Source of the DNA: Isoetes taiwanensis
Lineage: Eukaryota > Streptophyta > Lycopodiopsida > Isoetales > Isoetaceae
NCBI GenBank assembly: GCA_021234155.1
Contig: JAJEKV010000058.1
Location: 819,814-883,813 of the forward strand
Direction: 5' to 3'
DNA: 64,000 nucleotides
This document shows positions 1 through 10,509 of this stretch, one piece after another. Made by a program: the position numbers and the translations under genes. The notes beneath the pieces are model-generated. The model worked only from the letters and a program-made list of their open reading frames with translations. It made no database searches and had not been told where the DNA came from. How positions within the stretch are numbered: the first letter of the stretch is position 1; every line of letters starts with the position of its first letter.

Positions 1-3000
1 GAGTGGATTTGGGAATACATTCTAAAGCATTGTCAAGGGTATGAAGTTCTTGCATGTCTTTTACATTCTTTCCAGCCTCCAAATGTTCCAAAACTGAAGA
101 AATTAATCAATCTCAAGCTTCTCTCGGGTCTTTCGTCGGAAAGATTAATCTCAACGACGAGTTTGGACTGCCTATCTTCGTTAGAACTTATTATTAAGGA
201 GGAGGAAAAGGGCAAGCAGGACGCAGAGTATGTAAGGAAAATACGTAATCTTTACCTTGTTCTTAAAAGAGAAATTGCGGTGCAGTTTTTAAGGGATGAA
301 AACTATAATTTGGAGCGGTTTGAGGAGATAATGCACAATTACTGGGAGCAGGACACGAATTCAAATGATCCAGAAACACAAGCTGTTATTCATGAGCTAT
401 GGTCAGTGGTTTCCAAGCCCGACTTAAGAATACACGTTATTGGCAAATACAAGAGAGAAAATACGGAAAAAATGATTAAAGATTTTGTGAGTTCAGCATG
501 GGTTGAGTTTGGGCAACCATTTTTGGAAAAGCTGGTCCATGACATTTTTACAGGAGTATACAAACCTGACTCCTGTTATAAATTGGAAAAGAACGACATG
601 AAACCTGGCAATGCATCTCCAGGTGAGGGAGTAGAGGTGAGCTGGAGTTTACACAACGATTATCAATATAGTTGCTTTGTTTACATCATCTTTCTTGTTT
701 GTTAGATTTCTAGTACTCCAATTCAAGGCACAAGCAAGGATTTGGCTAATGAAGAAAACGACAAAGACGACATGGAAGGAGTTGCAAAAAAAGCAGATTT
801 TGTGAGCCCTCCACCATGGGCTGGTATAGTATCATATTGTCTTCAACTGATAATAGAACCGCCCTTAGGTTTCTATTTCTTGATAGCTTGGATGTTTTTA
901 ATTAAACACAAAAGTTTTATGCCAGATTCGGAAGAGGATGGGAGCCTAGGCACAGGGAAGAGGAGGAAATTGACAAGAAGACGTGTAGATCGTGGAGCTT
1001 TGGACGCTCAAAATTTGTCAGATTCAGCAGATGAGATTTTGACCTTATCGGAAAGAAGGAAACTTCAAAGGAGAAGCATGGATTATAAGGCATTGGATGC
1101 TCGAAAGAGCTTAAAAGTGAGCATGTCAGAGCTTAAGGCTCAGGTAACTGACCCGCTTCCAGCAGCATTAGCATTGGCTAAGCAGTTAAAACAGCCAACC
1201 AAAGCCATTGATGCCACAGTTGGAGAAATGGCTGCTGAACAAGCAACAGTTGTGAATATTCATCTGGAAGAAGGGATAATCAATATGAACTCCAAGGAGG
1301 CGGACAAATTAGCACAAACTTCAACACCTGATGAAACAAGAACTGAAGAAGCGCACGTGTGCAGGGTTGCTGAATGTGCAGAGAATGCAGAGGTGCACAT
1401 GCCAGTTGATGGGAAAAATTTAGATAATGCTACGGGACCAAGTGGCGAAGATATCATGAAATCAAAACAGCTTAATGACTCTGTAAGTAGACCAAAAACA
1501 AGGTTCATGGATCGAAATCCAACTGCTCAGACTCTGGAGGTCAGTACCTACTTTTCTTCTTCTTCAGTCTTACCTTCTGCTATACACTGTAAAATCTTGG
1601 AGTCTTATCTTCTAGGCTGATTTTGGGATTGATATTATATAACTTTTTCTTTATGTTATATTGGGTGTACTGACATTACTGTTACATGATAGTAAAAGTC
1701 CAAGATGCCAAATAGCTTCTATTGGAAAGTAGTTTTGGAATAATATCCTGATTGTTTCTTCAAGGTGCATAGCACAGTTAGTTGTGAAAATGATGGGTCC
1801 CTTGAAAGTAAAAATGGGTTCCTGATAGATTCTGTACTTTATAGTTGCTGCTCACAACATCTTGCCTCTTCGTTTTGGGCGTTTTGCCAATCTAAGCTTG
1901 AATCTGATGCAGTGAGAGTGCCTGGTTAGCTGTAGCGAGCATAAAAATTCCAGGTTGTATTTCAGCCATTGGTATGTTTCAACTTCCTATAAAGGATGAA
2001 TAATGCAGTTCTATATCTAGTGTTCGTAGCATTGATAGAGGTGGAAACTGGAGATTTTGAAGAAATCATTCCAATACTGGGTGTTCATGAGCTTCTGCTC
2101 TTGGATATTGAAAAGCCTCTATTTGAGCCTTGTGCCCTGGAAAGGCAGACCATGAACTTCCTCCCAAGAACACCCACTTACAGAACTCATCTTCCGTCAA
2201 ATAAAGTAAAACAGGAACTGGAAAGTGGCTTTATCTAGAGAGTAGAAAGAGGATCCATTCTTAGTGATCCTAGCACAATTTTAGTTTCCAGAGAAGGTCG
2301 AGCAGTCCAGCAAGAAGCTGCTTTTACACATTCAACTCAAATGCCACTGGACTTTCCATCTTTTGCATTTTTATTCATTATTATACACTCCCTCGTCCAG
2401 CCCCCCAAACTTTAAAAAAGAAATAGACAAAAAAACTTGTTCTAGTTGTCATCATTGATGGTGGTTGTTGTTATCATTTGTAACAGTGGGAAGAAATTGA
2501 CAGCACAGATCAGAGCTCAAGAGAAGACTCTCCATCGTCGTCAAAACGTGTCCGTTTGCCAACATCAGTTTCGTCAAAGCAAGTATCTCCATTGAAAACA
2601 GGGAACAGGGCTTCTCACAGGCGGAAATTCTGTAAATGGACCGAAAAAGAAGAAGAAGTTCTAAGAAATGAAGTCAACAGGTAGGCAGTGCAGAAATAGA
2701 AGTTAATGCTTTATTTGTATGTTTTTTCACTATACTGCGTTTTTTTGAATTGTTGGCTGGAGAATCTATTTAGAGATGAAATGTAACTTCTTTGTTTTTG
2801 TTAGATATGGGAAGGGGCGTTGGAAGCTCATCCTGCAAAGGAACTTTGGTGTCTTCCAGAACCGTTCGGAGGTAGCATTCTTCATAACAACCCCTTAGAA
2901 TATTTCTGTTATTTTCTTTAATGTCCAGCAGTGGTGATCTTATGTCAGGTCGATTTAAAGGACAAATGGAGGAATATTGAAAGGGCTGAAGGCATTTCGG

Positions 3001-3011
3001 GATTTAAATGA
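1..3011 (+). CDS. Telobox Myb-domain protein, TRF-like (3' part of gene)
   Basis: The frame is open from base 1, so the gene starts upstream. Five exons join in phase: 1-636, 706-1539, 2487-2680, 2805-2871 and 2949-3011. They give 597 residues and a TGA at 3009-3011. The last three exons encode a C-terminal Myb repeat (KWTEKEEEVL, then YGKGRWKLIL) with the telobox-type third helix VDLKDKWRN, the signature of plant TRF-like and telomere-repeat-binding proteins. The first part is charged and helical (residues about 1-210). The middle has Arg/Lys-rich stretches and acidic runs and matches no domain I recognise. Splice sites are canonical GT-AG. By family, the protein should be nuclear and bind TTTAGGG-like DNA or act as a transcription factor; that function is inferred. 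Exon 2 is 834 bp, and the 947-bp intron after it carries an 80-codon ORF (1996-2238) that may be an alternative exon. Confidence 0.85.
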
Positions 3012-3287
3012 TTGTTATTTGATACAGGAAACTTTAAGTTTAAAGATATTGTTAGAAATATTAACTTTCGCACTGAGTATTTCCATCATTGGATCAGCTG
3101 ATCGATATCATTAAGGCCTTTGGGAGAAGAAAATTTGGAGTTCAGAAGTCCAGTAACAATCAATGTAGTGACGAATGAGGGGAGTATTAGCAGGCAGTCT
3201 TTACTCCATAGATGGAAGATAAATCAAAATGATGGTAAAATATCAAGTAAAGGACAAGTATAGAAGGATTGCGGTGTCGACATGGGT
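3012..3287. other. 3' flank of the telobox gene
   Basis: AT-rich sequence after the stop codon. No coding frame or structured repeat was recognised. Confidence 0.4.
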
Positions 3288-3588
3288 GTCATAGTTGCAT
3301 GGGACCAAGTAATGGACAGGAATAATATAGGGTTCATTTTTTGGGGCAATGGCAGTTGCACACAAAAACAGCGGACACAGGTGCAGTTGCAGGTGCTAGT
3401 GCTTGGACTGGTAGATATTTGTAACATCTTTAGATTCACAGCAGGTGTTGTGGTTGCATGGAACCAAGTAATGGACAGGAATAATATAGGGTTCATTTTT
3501 GGGGCGATGGCAGTTGCACACAATAGACGACACAGGTGGGGTCGCAGGTTGGGCTGGCAGATATTTGTAACATTTTTAGATTCACAGG
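3288..3588 (+). repeat. Two-copy direct repeat, about 160-bp unit
   Basis: The block beginning near 3288 (TTGCATGGGACCAAGTAATG onward) recurs from about 3447 with a few substitutions and small indels. Both copies run through GGCAGTTGCACACA and end near AGATATTTGTAAC and TTAGATTCACAG. Short frames on both strands here come only from the repeat. It lies in the 3' flank of the telobox gene. Confidence 0.8.
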
Positions 3589-6170
3589 GTTAACCAGCTT
3601 ACATGATAGCAGGTATCTACTGTACACTTTCAAAAAAAATTCAATTGGGTTTTAATGTTTTTGAGAACAAGGATATATATGTTGTGCAGTTGTTGGGATG
3701 GGATGCTGATTGAGGTGTCCATTATTATGTGAAATAGCAAACAGTAAAGAAATATGATTAAATGTAATAGAAGTCCAAATTTAGACGTAAACGTTATGTT
3801 ATTCACTGTGGTATGCCACGTGGCATTCTGTATGCTTGCAGGTGCTAAAGAGAGCAGTGCAGTTCAAGTTTGAAGGTCAGAATTCTTGGTCCATTGGGGG
3901 AGCGATCGTAAGAGTGCTTAGCATAGCATGATTTTACAAGTTATCAGCTTTTTGAGAGTTGCCCTATCGAATTGTTGGCCAAGTACCTGAGCATGGTTCA
4001 ATGGCGCAAACAACTGACATAAAGTATATTCAACCAACAACTGTGCCAGATTTTAACAAGAGCCAGTAGTGAGAAGGAAGACAAGCAGGCTGTGCAATAG
4101 TGTCCATGTCCTAAGAAATGAGAAAGCACTTAAATTTGATAGGTGTTCTAACATAATACGGGATGCCCTATGTATATGATACTCTAATCATCAGGCAGTC
4201 AATTATTGTGGATTGCAGCATAATTTGATTACAATATCGATGTCACTTATATTGTTTCTAATGAAGCCAATGAAACCACTCTGAGAGACTACTCTGAGGT
4301 GCAGCATCAGAGTCGCAGAAACAAGCAACTCAACTTCTGTCTCCCGAGAAAACTATCAGTAAAGCTTGAAAATTACCAGACTTTATGTTGTTCCAGCGAG
4401 GTGTTTTAATAGAATAAGCCAATGATGACACTTTCCTGCATTCTGTATAAAAAAATATGCACTTTCTGTATATACAAATGCATTGGAACTGCAAAAGACG
4501 TTATTTTTGTGGTGCATGGGCATTATAGGTGGACAAGCTGTTGTTATGAAATAACAGCAGCACAAGGTTACGAAACAAATAACAGCAGCACAAAATTTCG
4601 AAGGGATGATGGGTGGTGCGTTCGGCTTGCCTTCATAGTATAACCGTTTTCAAAACTTACATATCCCCTATTCTGGCAAGCGATAAAGCGCGGTATATTT
4701 GTTTTAAAGGGAGATTTATCACAAAATTTTAGCATGCCTTTTTATTTAAGTGCACAATTTAGATTGTTCCTTTTTAAACAAAAATCACAAATAGAACAAA
4801 AAAAAAAAAAACACTAGTTAAAAGCACGTTTGATTATTTTTTACAGAAATTACATGTTTTGATAATTTTCTTTTGCCTCTAGTCCTCAAAATTCCTATTT
4901 CCAGCTTAATTTCCACGTGGAAAGCACCAAACCGGCACTAATCACGGCAACAAACACAAAACAGGGCGAAAAATCTGAAGGAAATCATACCAACGTTGTT
5001 GACATAGCTTTGCCCTTCTTGGCATCTATCCCAGACAATAGATAAGCTTTGGGGAAGGAGATACAACTTCGAAGATACAAAAACAGCATTATTTCCTTCC
5101 GGGCTTTTCGCAATGCGGCAATCACGACTAGAAAGCTAAAAATATTGGTCCTGTGCTAAAGATATCAGTATGGCGACCAAGTTGGAAATGGTTATATCAC
5201 ATTTGAGATACATAACATTGTTGTCATAATTAAATTCGGAGGTCCTACTAATAAATGGATGGATCATCATTGGATAGACATGTTTCTGAAGATTTCTAAG
5301 CAAAAATGCAATCTTGAGATAACTTGCGCGCAAAAGATTTATCAAATAGACCATGGCAACCAAGATAGATGTTACGACCTTGTAAAAATAATTCACTCTG
5401 CCGCCGCGATAAATTTCTTGTATAACTTATTCCATTTCACATAAAAACATAGAATTAGACATTGATGTGTGTGTAGCCATCACAAACGACTTAATAATCC
5501 ATGTAGTTGTACATAATAATATGTAAACACGCATCATAAACTAATAGAAAAGAATTAAATGTATTTTGAGTCAATTCTCATGGGTATGATCCCCAAGGAT
5601 ATCTTGTATTTGTTCTGACACTCTATTTGTTGAAGTTTATGGAGTCGCTCCATGCGATAATACATTTTGGTTGAATAGTTCTTTTATGGCGGGAGTATAG
5701 CACTAAATATGTGATCCTTTTGCGATCACGAAACATAGAGTGACCATGTTCCTTTCACGCTTTTGCAGATGAGAAAGATAGGCCTTACCATGTTCGATTG
5801 GAGGCAAGGACAAAACAATGTTGGTGTGGTGTGCACGTCTATGCCCAACGAATGCTACCAATGTGGCATGACATCTTCATTTTTTTTCCTTCTTCCTCGT
5901 TTATTGTTTGTTGCCCCGACATTTTGTGCTTACAATTCGATCTTCTCGCTTCTTAAAGTGTCAAGTTGTATAGCTTAATATTTTATGCTTATAATTTGAT
6001 TTTCTCGCTTCCCAAAGTGTTAAATTGCAGAGCCTCACTCTTTGTTGCAATTCCAATACTAATACATCTTTTCCTCATTAACGTTTCATATATAATATTT
6101 ATGTAAGCAACAGCCCAAAAAACAAGGGCAGATTATAAAATTACGCTTATATTTATGCAAAATTGTGAAA
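3589..6170. other. Non-coding AT-rich stretch
   Basis: Only short unconvincing frames with no recognisable domain or supported splice structure. It includes an A-tract at about 4798-4811 and a two-fold AACAGCAGCACAA motif at about 4553-4590. Nothing else was seen. Confidence 0.5.
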
Positions 6171-6176
6171 ATGCCT

Positions 6177-6262
6177 TTGTTTTTGGGTTGCCCCTAAGGG
6201 GGCAAACCCTTGTTTATGTGGGCTTTTGGCATATCCTAGGTATATGCTAGAATATCCCTAGG
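6177..6262 (-). repeat. Dispersed AGGGGCAACCC family, copy A (inverted)
   Basis: Its reverse complement matches 37793-37884 closely: paired CATATACCTAG/TATCCTAGG motifs, then CCCACATAAACAAGGGTTTG, a C-run and GGGGCAACCCAAAAAC. A related copy lies at 32035-32135 and a shorter one near 27950-28010. The core pairs GGGTTGCCCC with GGGGCAAACCC, so it can fold into a stem. It is probably the terminal part of a small DNA transposon. Confidence 0.75.
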
Positions 6263-7222
6263 ATATGCTGGTGACTGCTAAAAACTTATGATTGGCTGTA
6301 AATGCTAGGTCACTTCTGTTGGTGGGCAGCCGCTCTCGAAACCGCTAACCTTAGGAGGTCCGAACGATTTGGGTTTTTTGCAGGGCCCGAGCATATGGCC
6401 CCCTATTAGCTTGTGATAAGAGCTGGAGTAATAGTTAGCTCTGCAAGCAAATTAGTTTAACTGCTCTATTTTCAGAACTTACAACATCAACAGGGATTCT
6501 GAGCTTTGAATTACGTTGCTGTGCTTGGCAGAGCATGGAAGCTTTGGGCTAAAATGTGTTCTGTATATCTATCCATCTAAAACAGCACTATGTTGGGGAT
6601 ATTTCTCAAACAGCCCGTTGCCAGAATTCTTTTCGCCAGCTGGGTGTTCAAAAGAGCTGAAATCATCATATTGAGGTCGGACTTGAATTTTAGGGGTATT
6701 CGAATGGCTTACAATAAAGAAACTGGAGATTAGGGATGCAAATGTTATCCGACGGACGGATTAAGCATTTCAATTGAAGTAAGTGAGTGCATGGAGGCAT
6801 TTGGTTCCCCCCTTCCTTGGGGGTTTGGAGTGCAACCGCCAGGTCGAGAACCATTTCTGTGAGTATTTTCCTTTTGCCCTCTTTTGCTCTGCCGTTTTGT
6901 GTTTTTAAGTCGCCTAAGTAAACCCAATGCGAGCCCCAGATGCTTCCATGGATGACCGCTTAACCTAGGCGGGGTGGCTTTACAAATCTTCGCACTCTCT
7001 TATCCCAACCCCATTTGGACCTTTCCATGTCTCCACCACAAACCCGTCGACCTCACTCTCTTACATTTTACGCCTCTAAAAATGAAGGTTAGCTTAAATT
7101 TCTTAGCTATGGGCGTTTTTAATTATGTGTTGACTTAGTTGCCCTTTTTTTACTTCATCGGATCTTTGCTTTGAAAGCAAGACCCCTCTTGCACATCTCA
7201 CCATCTTCTATGCAACATATTT
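6263..7222. other. No gene recognised
   Basis: Intergenic sequence. It contains a GC-richer patch at about 6300-6410, which may be part of the same dispersed element, and a stretch with Pro/Gly-rich chance frames at 6745-6960. No conserved motif was identified. Confidence 0.4.
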
Positions 7223-7514
7223 CTACGGTTGAGATTTCACCATGTTCATCTTTTCGGCAAATGCTTTAATGAACATTGCATTTTGCCGATTGTCAAGGCG
7301 TGGGAGGTACACAAACCTCGGCCAATATTTCTCGACCTGTAACACCTTCCGGATGATGGCGGTCTTGGTAATTGCATTTCCTTCCCGGTACATGTAAAAA
7401 CAGGCGAATAAGTAACATTGTTCATGATTCTCGGATATCAAACAAGCGAGGAGAGCTTCACGCATAGATTCTGTTAAAACGGAAACAAAGATATAGCGGG
7501 ACATCTCCATATCC
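7223..7514 (-). CDS. Unidentified protein, probable 3'-terminal exon
   Basis: On the minus strand a pyrimidine-rich acceptor (TTTTTTCAG) ends at about 7515. It is followed by an open frame of about 95 codons that begins DMEMSRYIFVSVLTES, contains RFVYLPRLDNRQN and ends MVKSQP before a stop. A preceding piece (frame GLEIEKQ, donor CAG/GTGATT at about 7570-7610) could be the upstream exon. The composition is protein-like (ordered hydrophobic helix, few rare residues), but I do not recognise the family. It could be the last exon of a real gene or a decayed copy; no further upstream exon could be chained. Confidence 0.35.
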
Positions 7515-7619
7515 TGAAAAAAGCTCAAAGGATATTTCCAGTGACAAAGTAGGTTTTGAGGAAAAGAAATCACCTGTTTCTCAATCTCCAGCCCCTGCAG
7601 ACCTTTTCAGAATTCTTGA

Positions 7620-9100
7620 GCAAAAGATGAAGCGAAGAATCCTTAGCAAACGAGCCAGTCCATTATGAAGTATTATGAATTCTGCAATAAGGGCAAGAAC
7701 TACAGCCATGTACTATACAAGTTTTACCAATTCTAACATCCTTCTATGATATTTCTACTATGCTTTACATCATACATATATTAGAACTGCCCGACTTCCT
7801 TTACAGAACTCTTGATATTTGTGGTAGAATGGCACTCTCATTGTGTTGTGTGTTAAACCTTGCCAATTTCACCACTAGGGGAATGAAGGATTTAGTATTC
7901 TGTTCATATCATGTACATAAGTCTGCAATGGAGATAAACAATTGTTTGATTGGATCATAACTTTCCCTCATAATTTTATGATTTCAGGGCAGAAAAGAGG
8001 TTGCAATTCATCAAATCTTCCTTAATTGGTAGGGTGGTGTTGATTTGCAGGCGAAATTTATTTGAGCTTGGTTATATGATAATCAGAAAGGAATTTTTAG
8101 AGTTGCCAGGTTTCAATCCTTCAATTTAAGGATAAATTGAGTGTTAAGCCATTAAAGCTTACAGCGCAGCAAAAGCAATGATATCCAAATTGAAGAGGAT
8201 TGGAATGCAAATTAAAACCCCAAATCAATGGTGGCTACCCTCTAGTTGTCTAGATGGCCTCTCAACCGAAACCAAGCATGGGCCTTGGAACAATTCATTT
8301 CTACTTCTGATGGGAAACCAAAGATCTAATAAGGTGTTTATTTACTGAATAACCAAGTTCAATGGCGTGTGGACTCATAGTTTTACGCTTTGTCTGTTTT
8401 GAGCTTGTGAATAGTTCCTTTGCATGTTTTTTCTTGCCTACCTTTCCTCTCTTGCCCCCCTCCAACACTTGCATTACGCCGTGGAAATATATGCTGAGTT
8501 ATTTTGAAACAAGCTACAGGCTGAGCTACATGCTGAGCTTGCAAATATTGTTCTTCCTTTGCATGTTCTTTCTTCTTTATTTTTGTGTTCGATAGTGACA
8601 TTCTGGTATATCATGTCACCATACAATTATATATATTCATTTTAATGGCCAAAACCCATCTTAATGCAAATAAAAAATCGTCTGAGAGTTGAGCCCAGGA
8701 TTATACAGAGTGTTTTTATGTTCCAACCCTAATGTAAATATTTGACAAGAGAATAGAATAGAATGCCAATATGAGACTACATTTCTTATTACGAGATGGT
8801 CAGAGATATTCTGTGCCTCTGTAACTGAATGAGACTTCGCATACATGCTGATCAAAATGTTACAACTCTAGAGAACCAATACAATCACATGAACTCAGTC
8901 AATTTGTGTTAATAAAACCTACATAACAATCACTACATGATAGAACAACACATACAACCATCTCAATGAATAGCAACTTTACTAATAAAAAACACTATTG
9001 TTCTTGCGTTCATTCGAGCACAAAAGAACGAAACAGAACCCATGAAACCACAACCTCGAGCCATCAAAGGGCAACCCCTCGTGCGCAGCACCTTGTTTGG
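7620..9100. other. No gene recognised
   Basis: AT-rich, with only short frames of biased composition (for example a Phe/Leu/Cys-rich frame at 8362-8595). No motif, exon chain or repeat was recognised. Confidence 0.4.
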
Positions 9101-9117
9101 ATAGTTTTGATGGAAAT

Positions 9118-9391
9118 ATCTGTGACTTTTTCGTGATGATCCGAATGAGAATGTTGCTTCGGGTGATTATACACGAGAACAATATCTTTCCATTCAAAGC
9201 TAGAATCACTTGAATTGGAGTTCGAAATCTTAAGTTATGGTCTCCTAACTCCTTACAATTTTTTGTGTATTAAAAGTAACATAACTTATGATTTCGAACC
9301 GATTGACATGATTCTAGCTGTGATGGGAAGATATCCTCCTTATCTATAATGCATCTGAATGCCACATTCTCATTTGAACCACAAAAAAGTT
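9118..9391. repeat. Imperfect foldback repeat, arms of about 115-130 bp
   Basis: The sequence at about 9118-9240 pairs as an imperfect inverted repeat with about 9278-9391. Matching pieces include GAGTTCGAAATCTTAAGTTATG against CATAACTTATGATTTCGAAC, GATTCTAGCT on both arms, and CAACATTCTCATTCGGAT against CCACATTCTCATTTGAAC. The spacer is about 40 bp. This is the architecture of a MITE or foldback transposon. A solo LTR abuts the outer end of the right arm. Confidence 0.7.
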
Positions 9392-9549
9392 TGTAACGGG
9401 CCCGTGGTAGACCGCTCGAGTATTCAAACCTTGAATGTGCCTGTGGGGCGTTCCCGAGACACCGACATAAATGGGTAGAAGCGACTACTCATAAACGTCT
9501 AGACGGTTTTGCCCAGTTGGTTAAGGGCATGTCGGTTAGGAACGTTACA
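9392..9549. mobile_element. Small solo LTR (TRIM-like) with 5-bp target duplication
   Basis: The 158-bp unit starts TGTAACG and ends CGTTACA, the TG...CA inverted ends typical of an LTR. It is flanked directly by AAGTT (9387-9391) and AAGTT (9550-9554), the 5-bp duplication expected of retroviral-type integration. No second LTR, primer-binding site or coding region is near, so it is read as a solo LTR. It contains GCCCAGTTGGTTAAGGGC, which resembles a pol III A box, and on the other strand GGTTTGAATAC, B-box-like. Terminal-repeat miniature elements of this size are known in plants. A TIR transposon with 7-bp ends is the alternative. Confidence 0.7.
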
Positions 9550-9554
9550 AAGTT

Positions 9555-10509
9555 ACAATCAGTTCCATCAAAACTACCCCAAAAATAGGGGCATTTTCAC
9601 AATTTTGCATAAATATAAGGGTATTTTTATAAATTTCCAAAAAACAATGCCCTATTTATCATATTTAGCAAATGTAATAGAATGAATCCATCGTGGCACA
9701 TGTCCACTCTTAGAGTTGTATAACTCTCACTCTTTGCTATGATAAAGTCTGGTCTTGCAAGAAAGTTTCGGTGATAGATCTTTAGCTGCCCATCAACTTA
9801 AAGCAATAGAATGTAAATACAAAGGAAATTACAAAACCAAACAAGTTGGGAATGCGATACATATGCTTCTTTGCTGCCATCTTTGGGATACACATACAAG
9901 ATGTACATGGCAGGGTATGAGCATTGTAGCTTTTCAAAATTGACTTCGATCACGAGGCCATGTGCCCCAACACAAAAGGTCTCTTTTAAGTTCGAGAATC
10001 AAACCGAACAAGTCTACCGCAAAATCCAAAGAGACTCTACATAGAAGAAAACAAGAAGAAATGAAGACAAGTTAACTTTGTACTTTTTATGTGCTTGGTT
10101 AGATCTATTGTTGACAGAATGGACCAAATGAAGGTGCAAGTTTCGTTTAAAGTTTGGTTTCCACATATCACGTTATGTTCTCTTACATGTTCTTCTAATT
10201 AAAAATCGAGAGCCGTTCTGGACTCAAAAATGCCTAGATTTCTCGACTATTCTATGCTAAGCCTTCAAAAACGGGTTGGGAAGAAACAAATCAACTCTCA
10301 AGCTTTGATCTTACGATTTGCTCCAGCAGATTGCGCCCGCCTAGGCAAACGTGTTGTATATAGACTCACATTCTTAGCATGTTTGGGAGGTATAAATTGT
10401 AATATCTCTCTTGGCGGCGGAAGTCGCTTGTAGTCCGGGGATGTCCTTTCATGCAAGTGGACTGGAACGCGGTTATTTCCTTTCCATGCAAATCAACTGC
10501 AATTATATT
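9555..10509. other. No gene recognised
   Basis: It includes ATAGGGGCATTTTCAC-type sequence at about 9590-9660, echoing the terminal wording of the MITE at 61 kb. The rest is unstructured. Confidence 0.35.

Noticed and set aside
4383-4643. Overlapping 60- and 73-codon frames
   Set aside because: No motif, no splice support, low-complexity AACAGCAGCACAA repeat nearby.
9392-9549. Cassandra-type 5S rRNA-bearing TRIM
   Set aside because: Ends and size would suit, but no stretch resembles plant 5S rRNA; only a weak tRNA-like A box is present.
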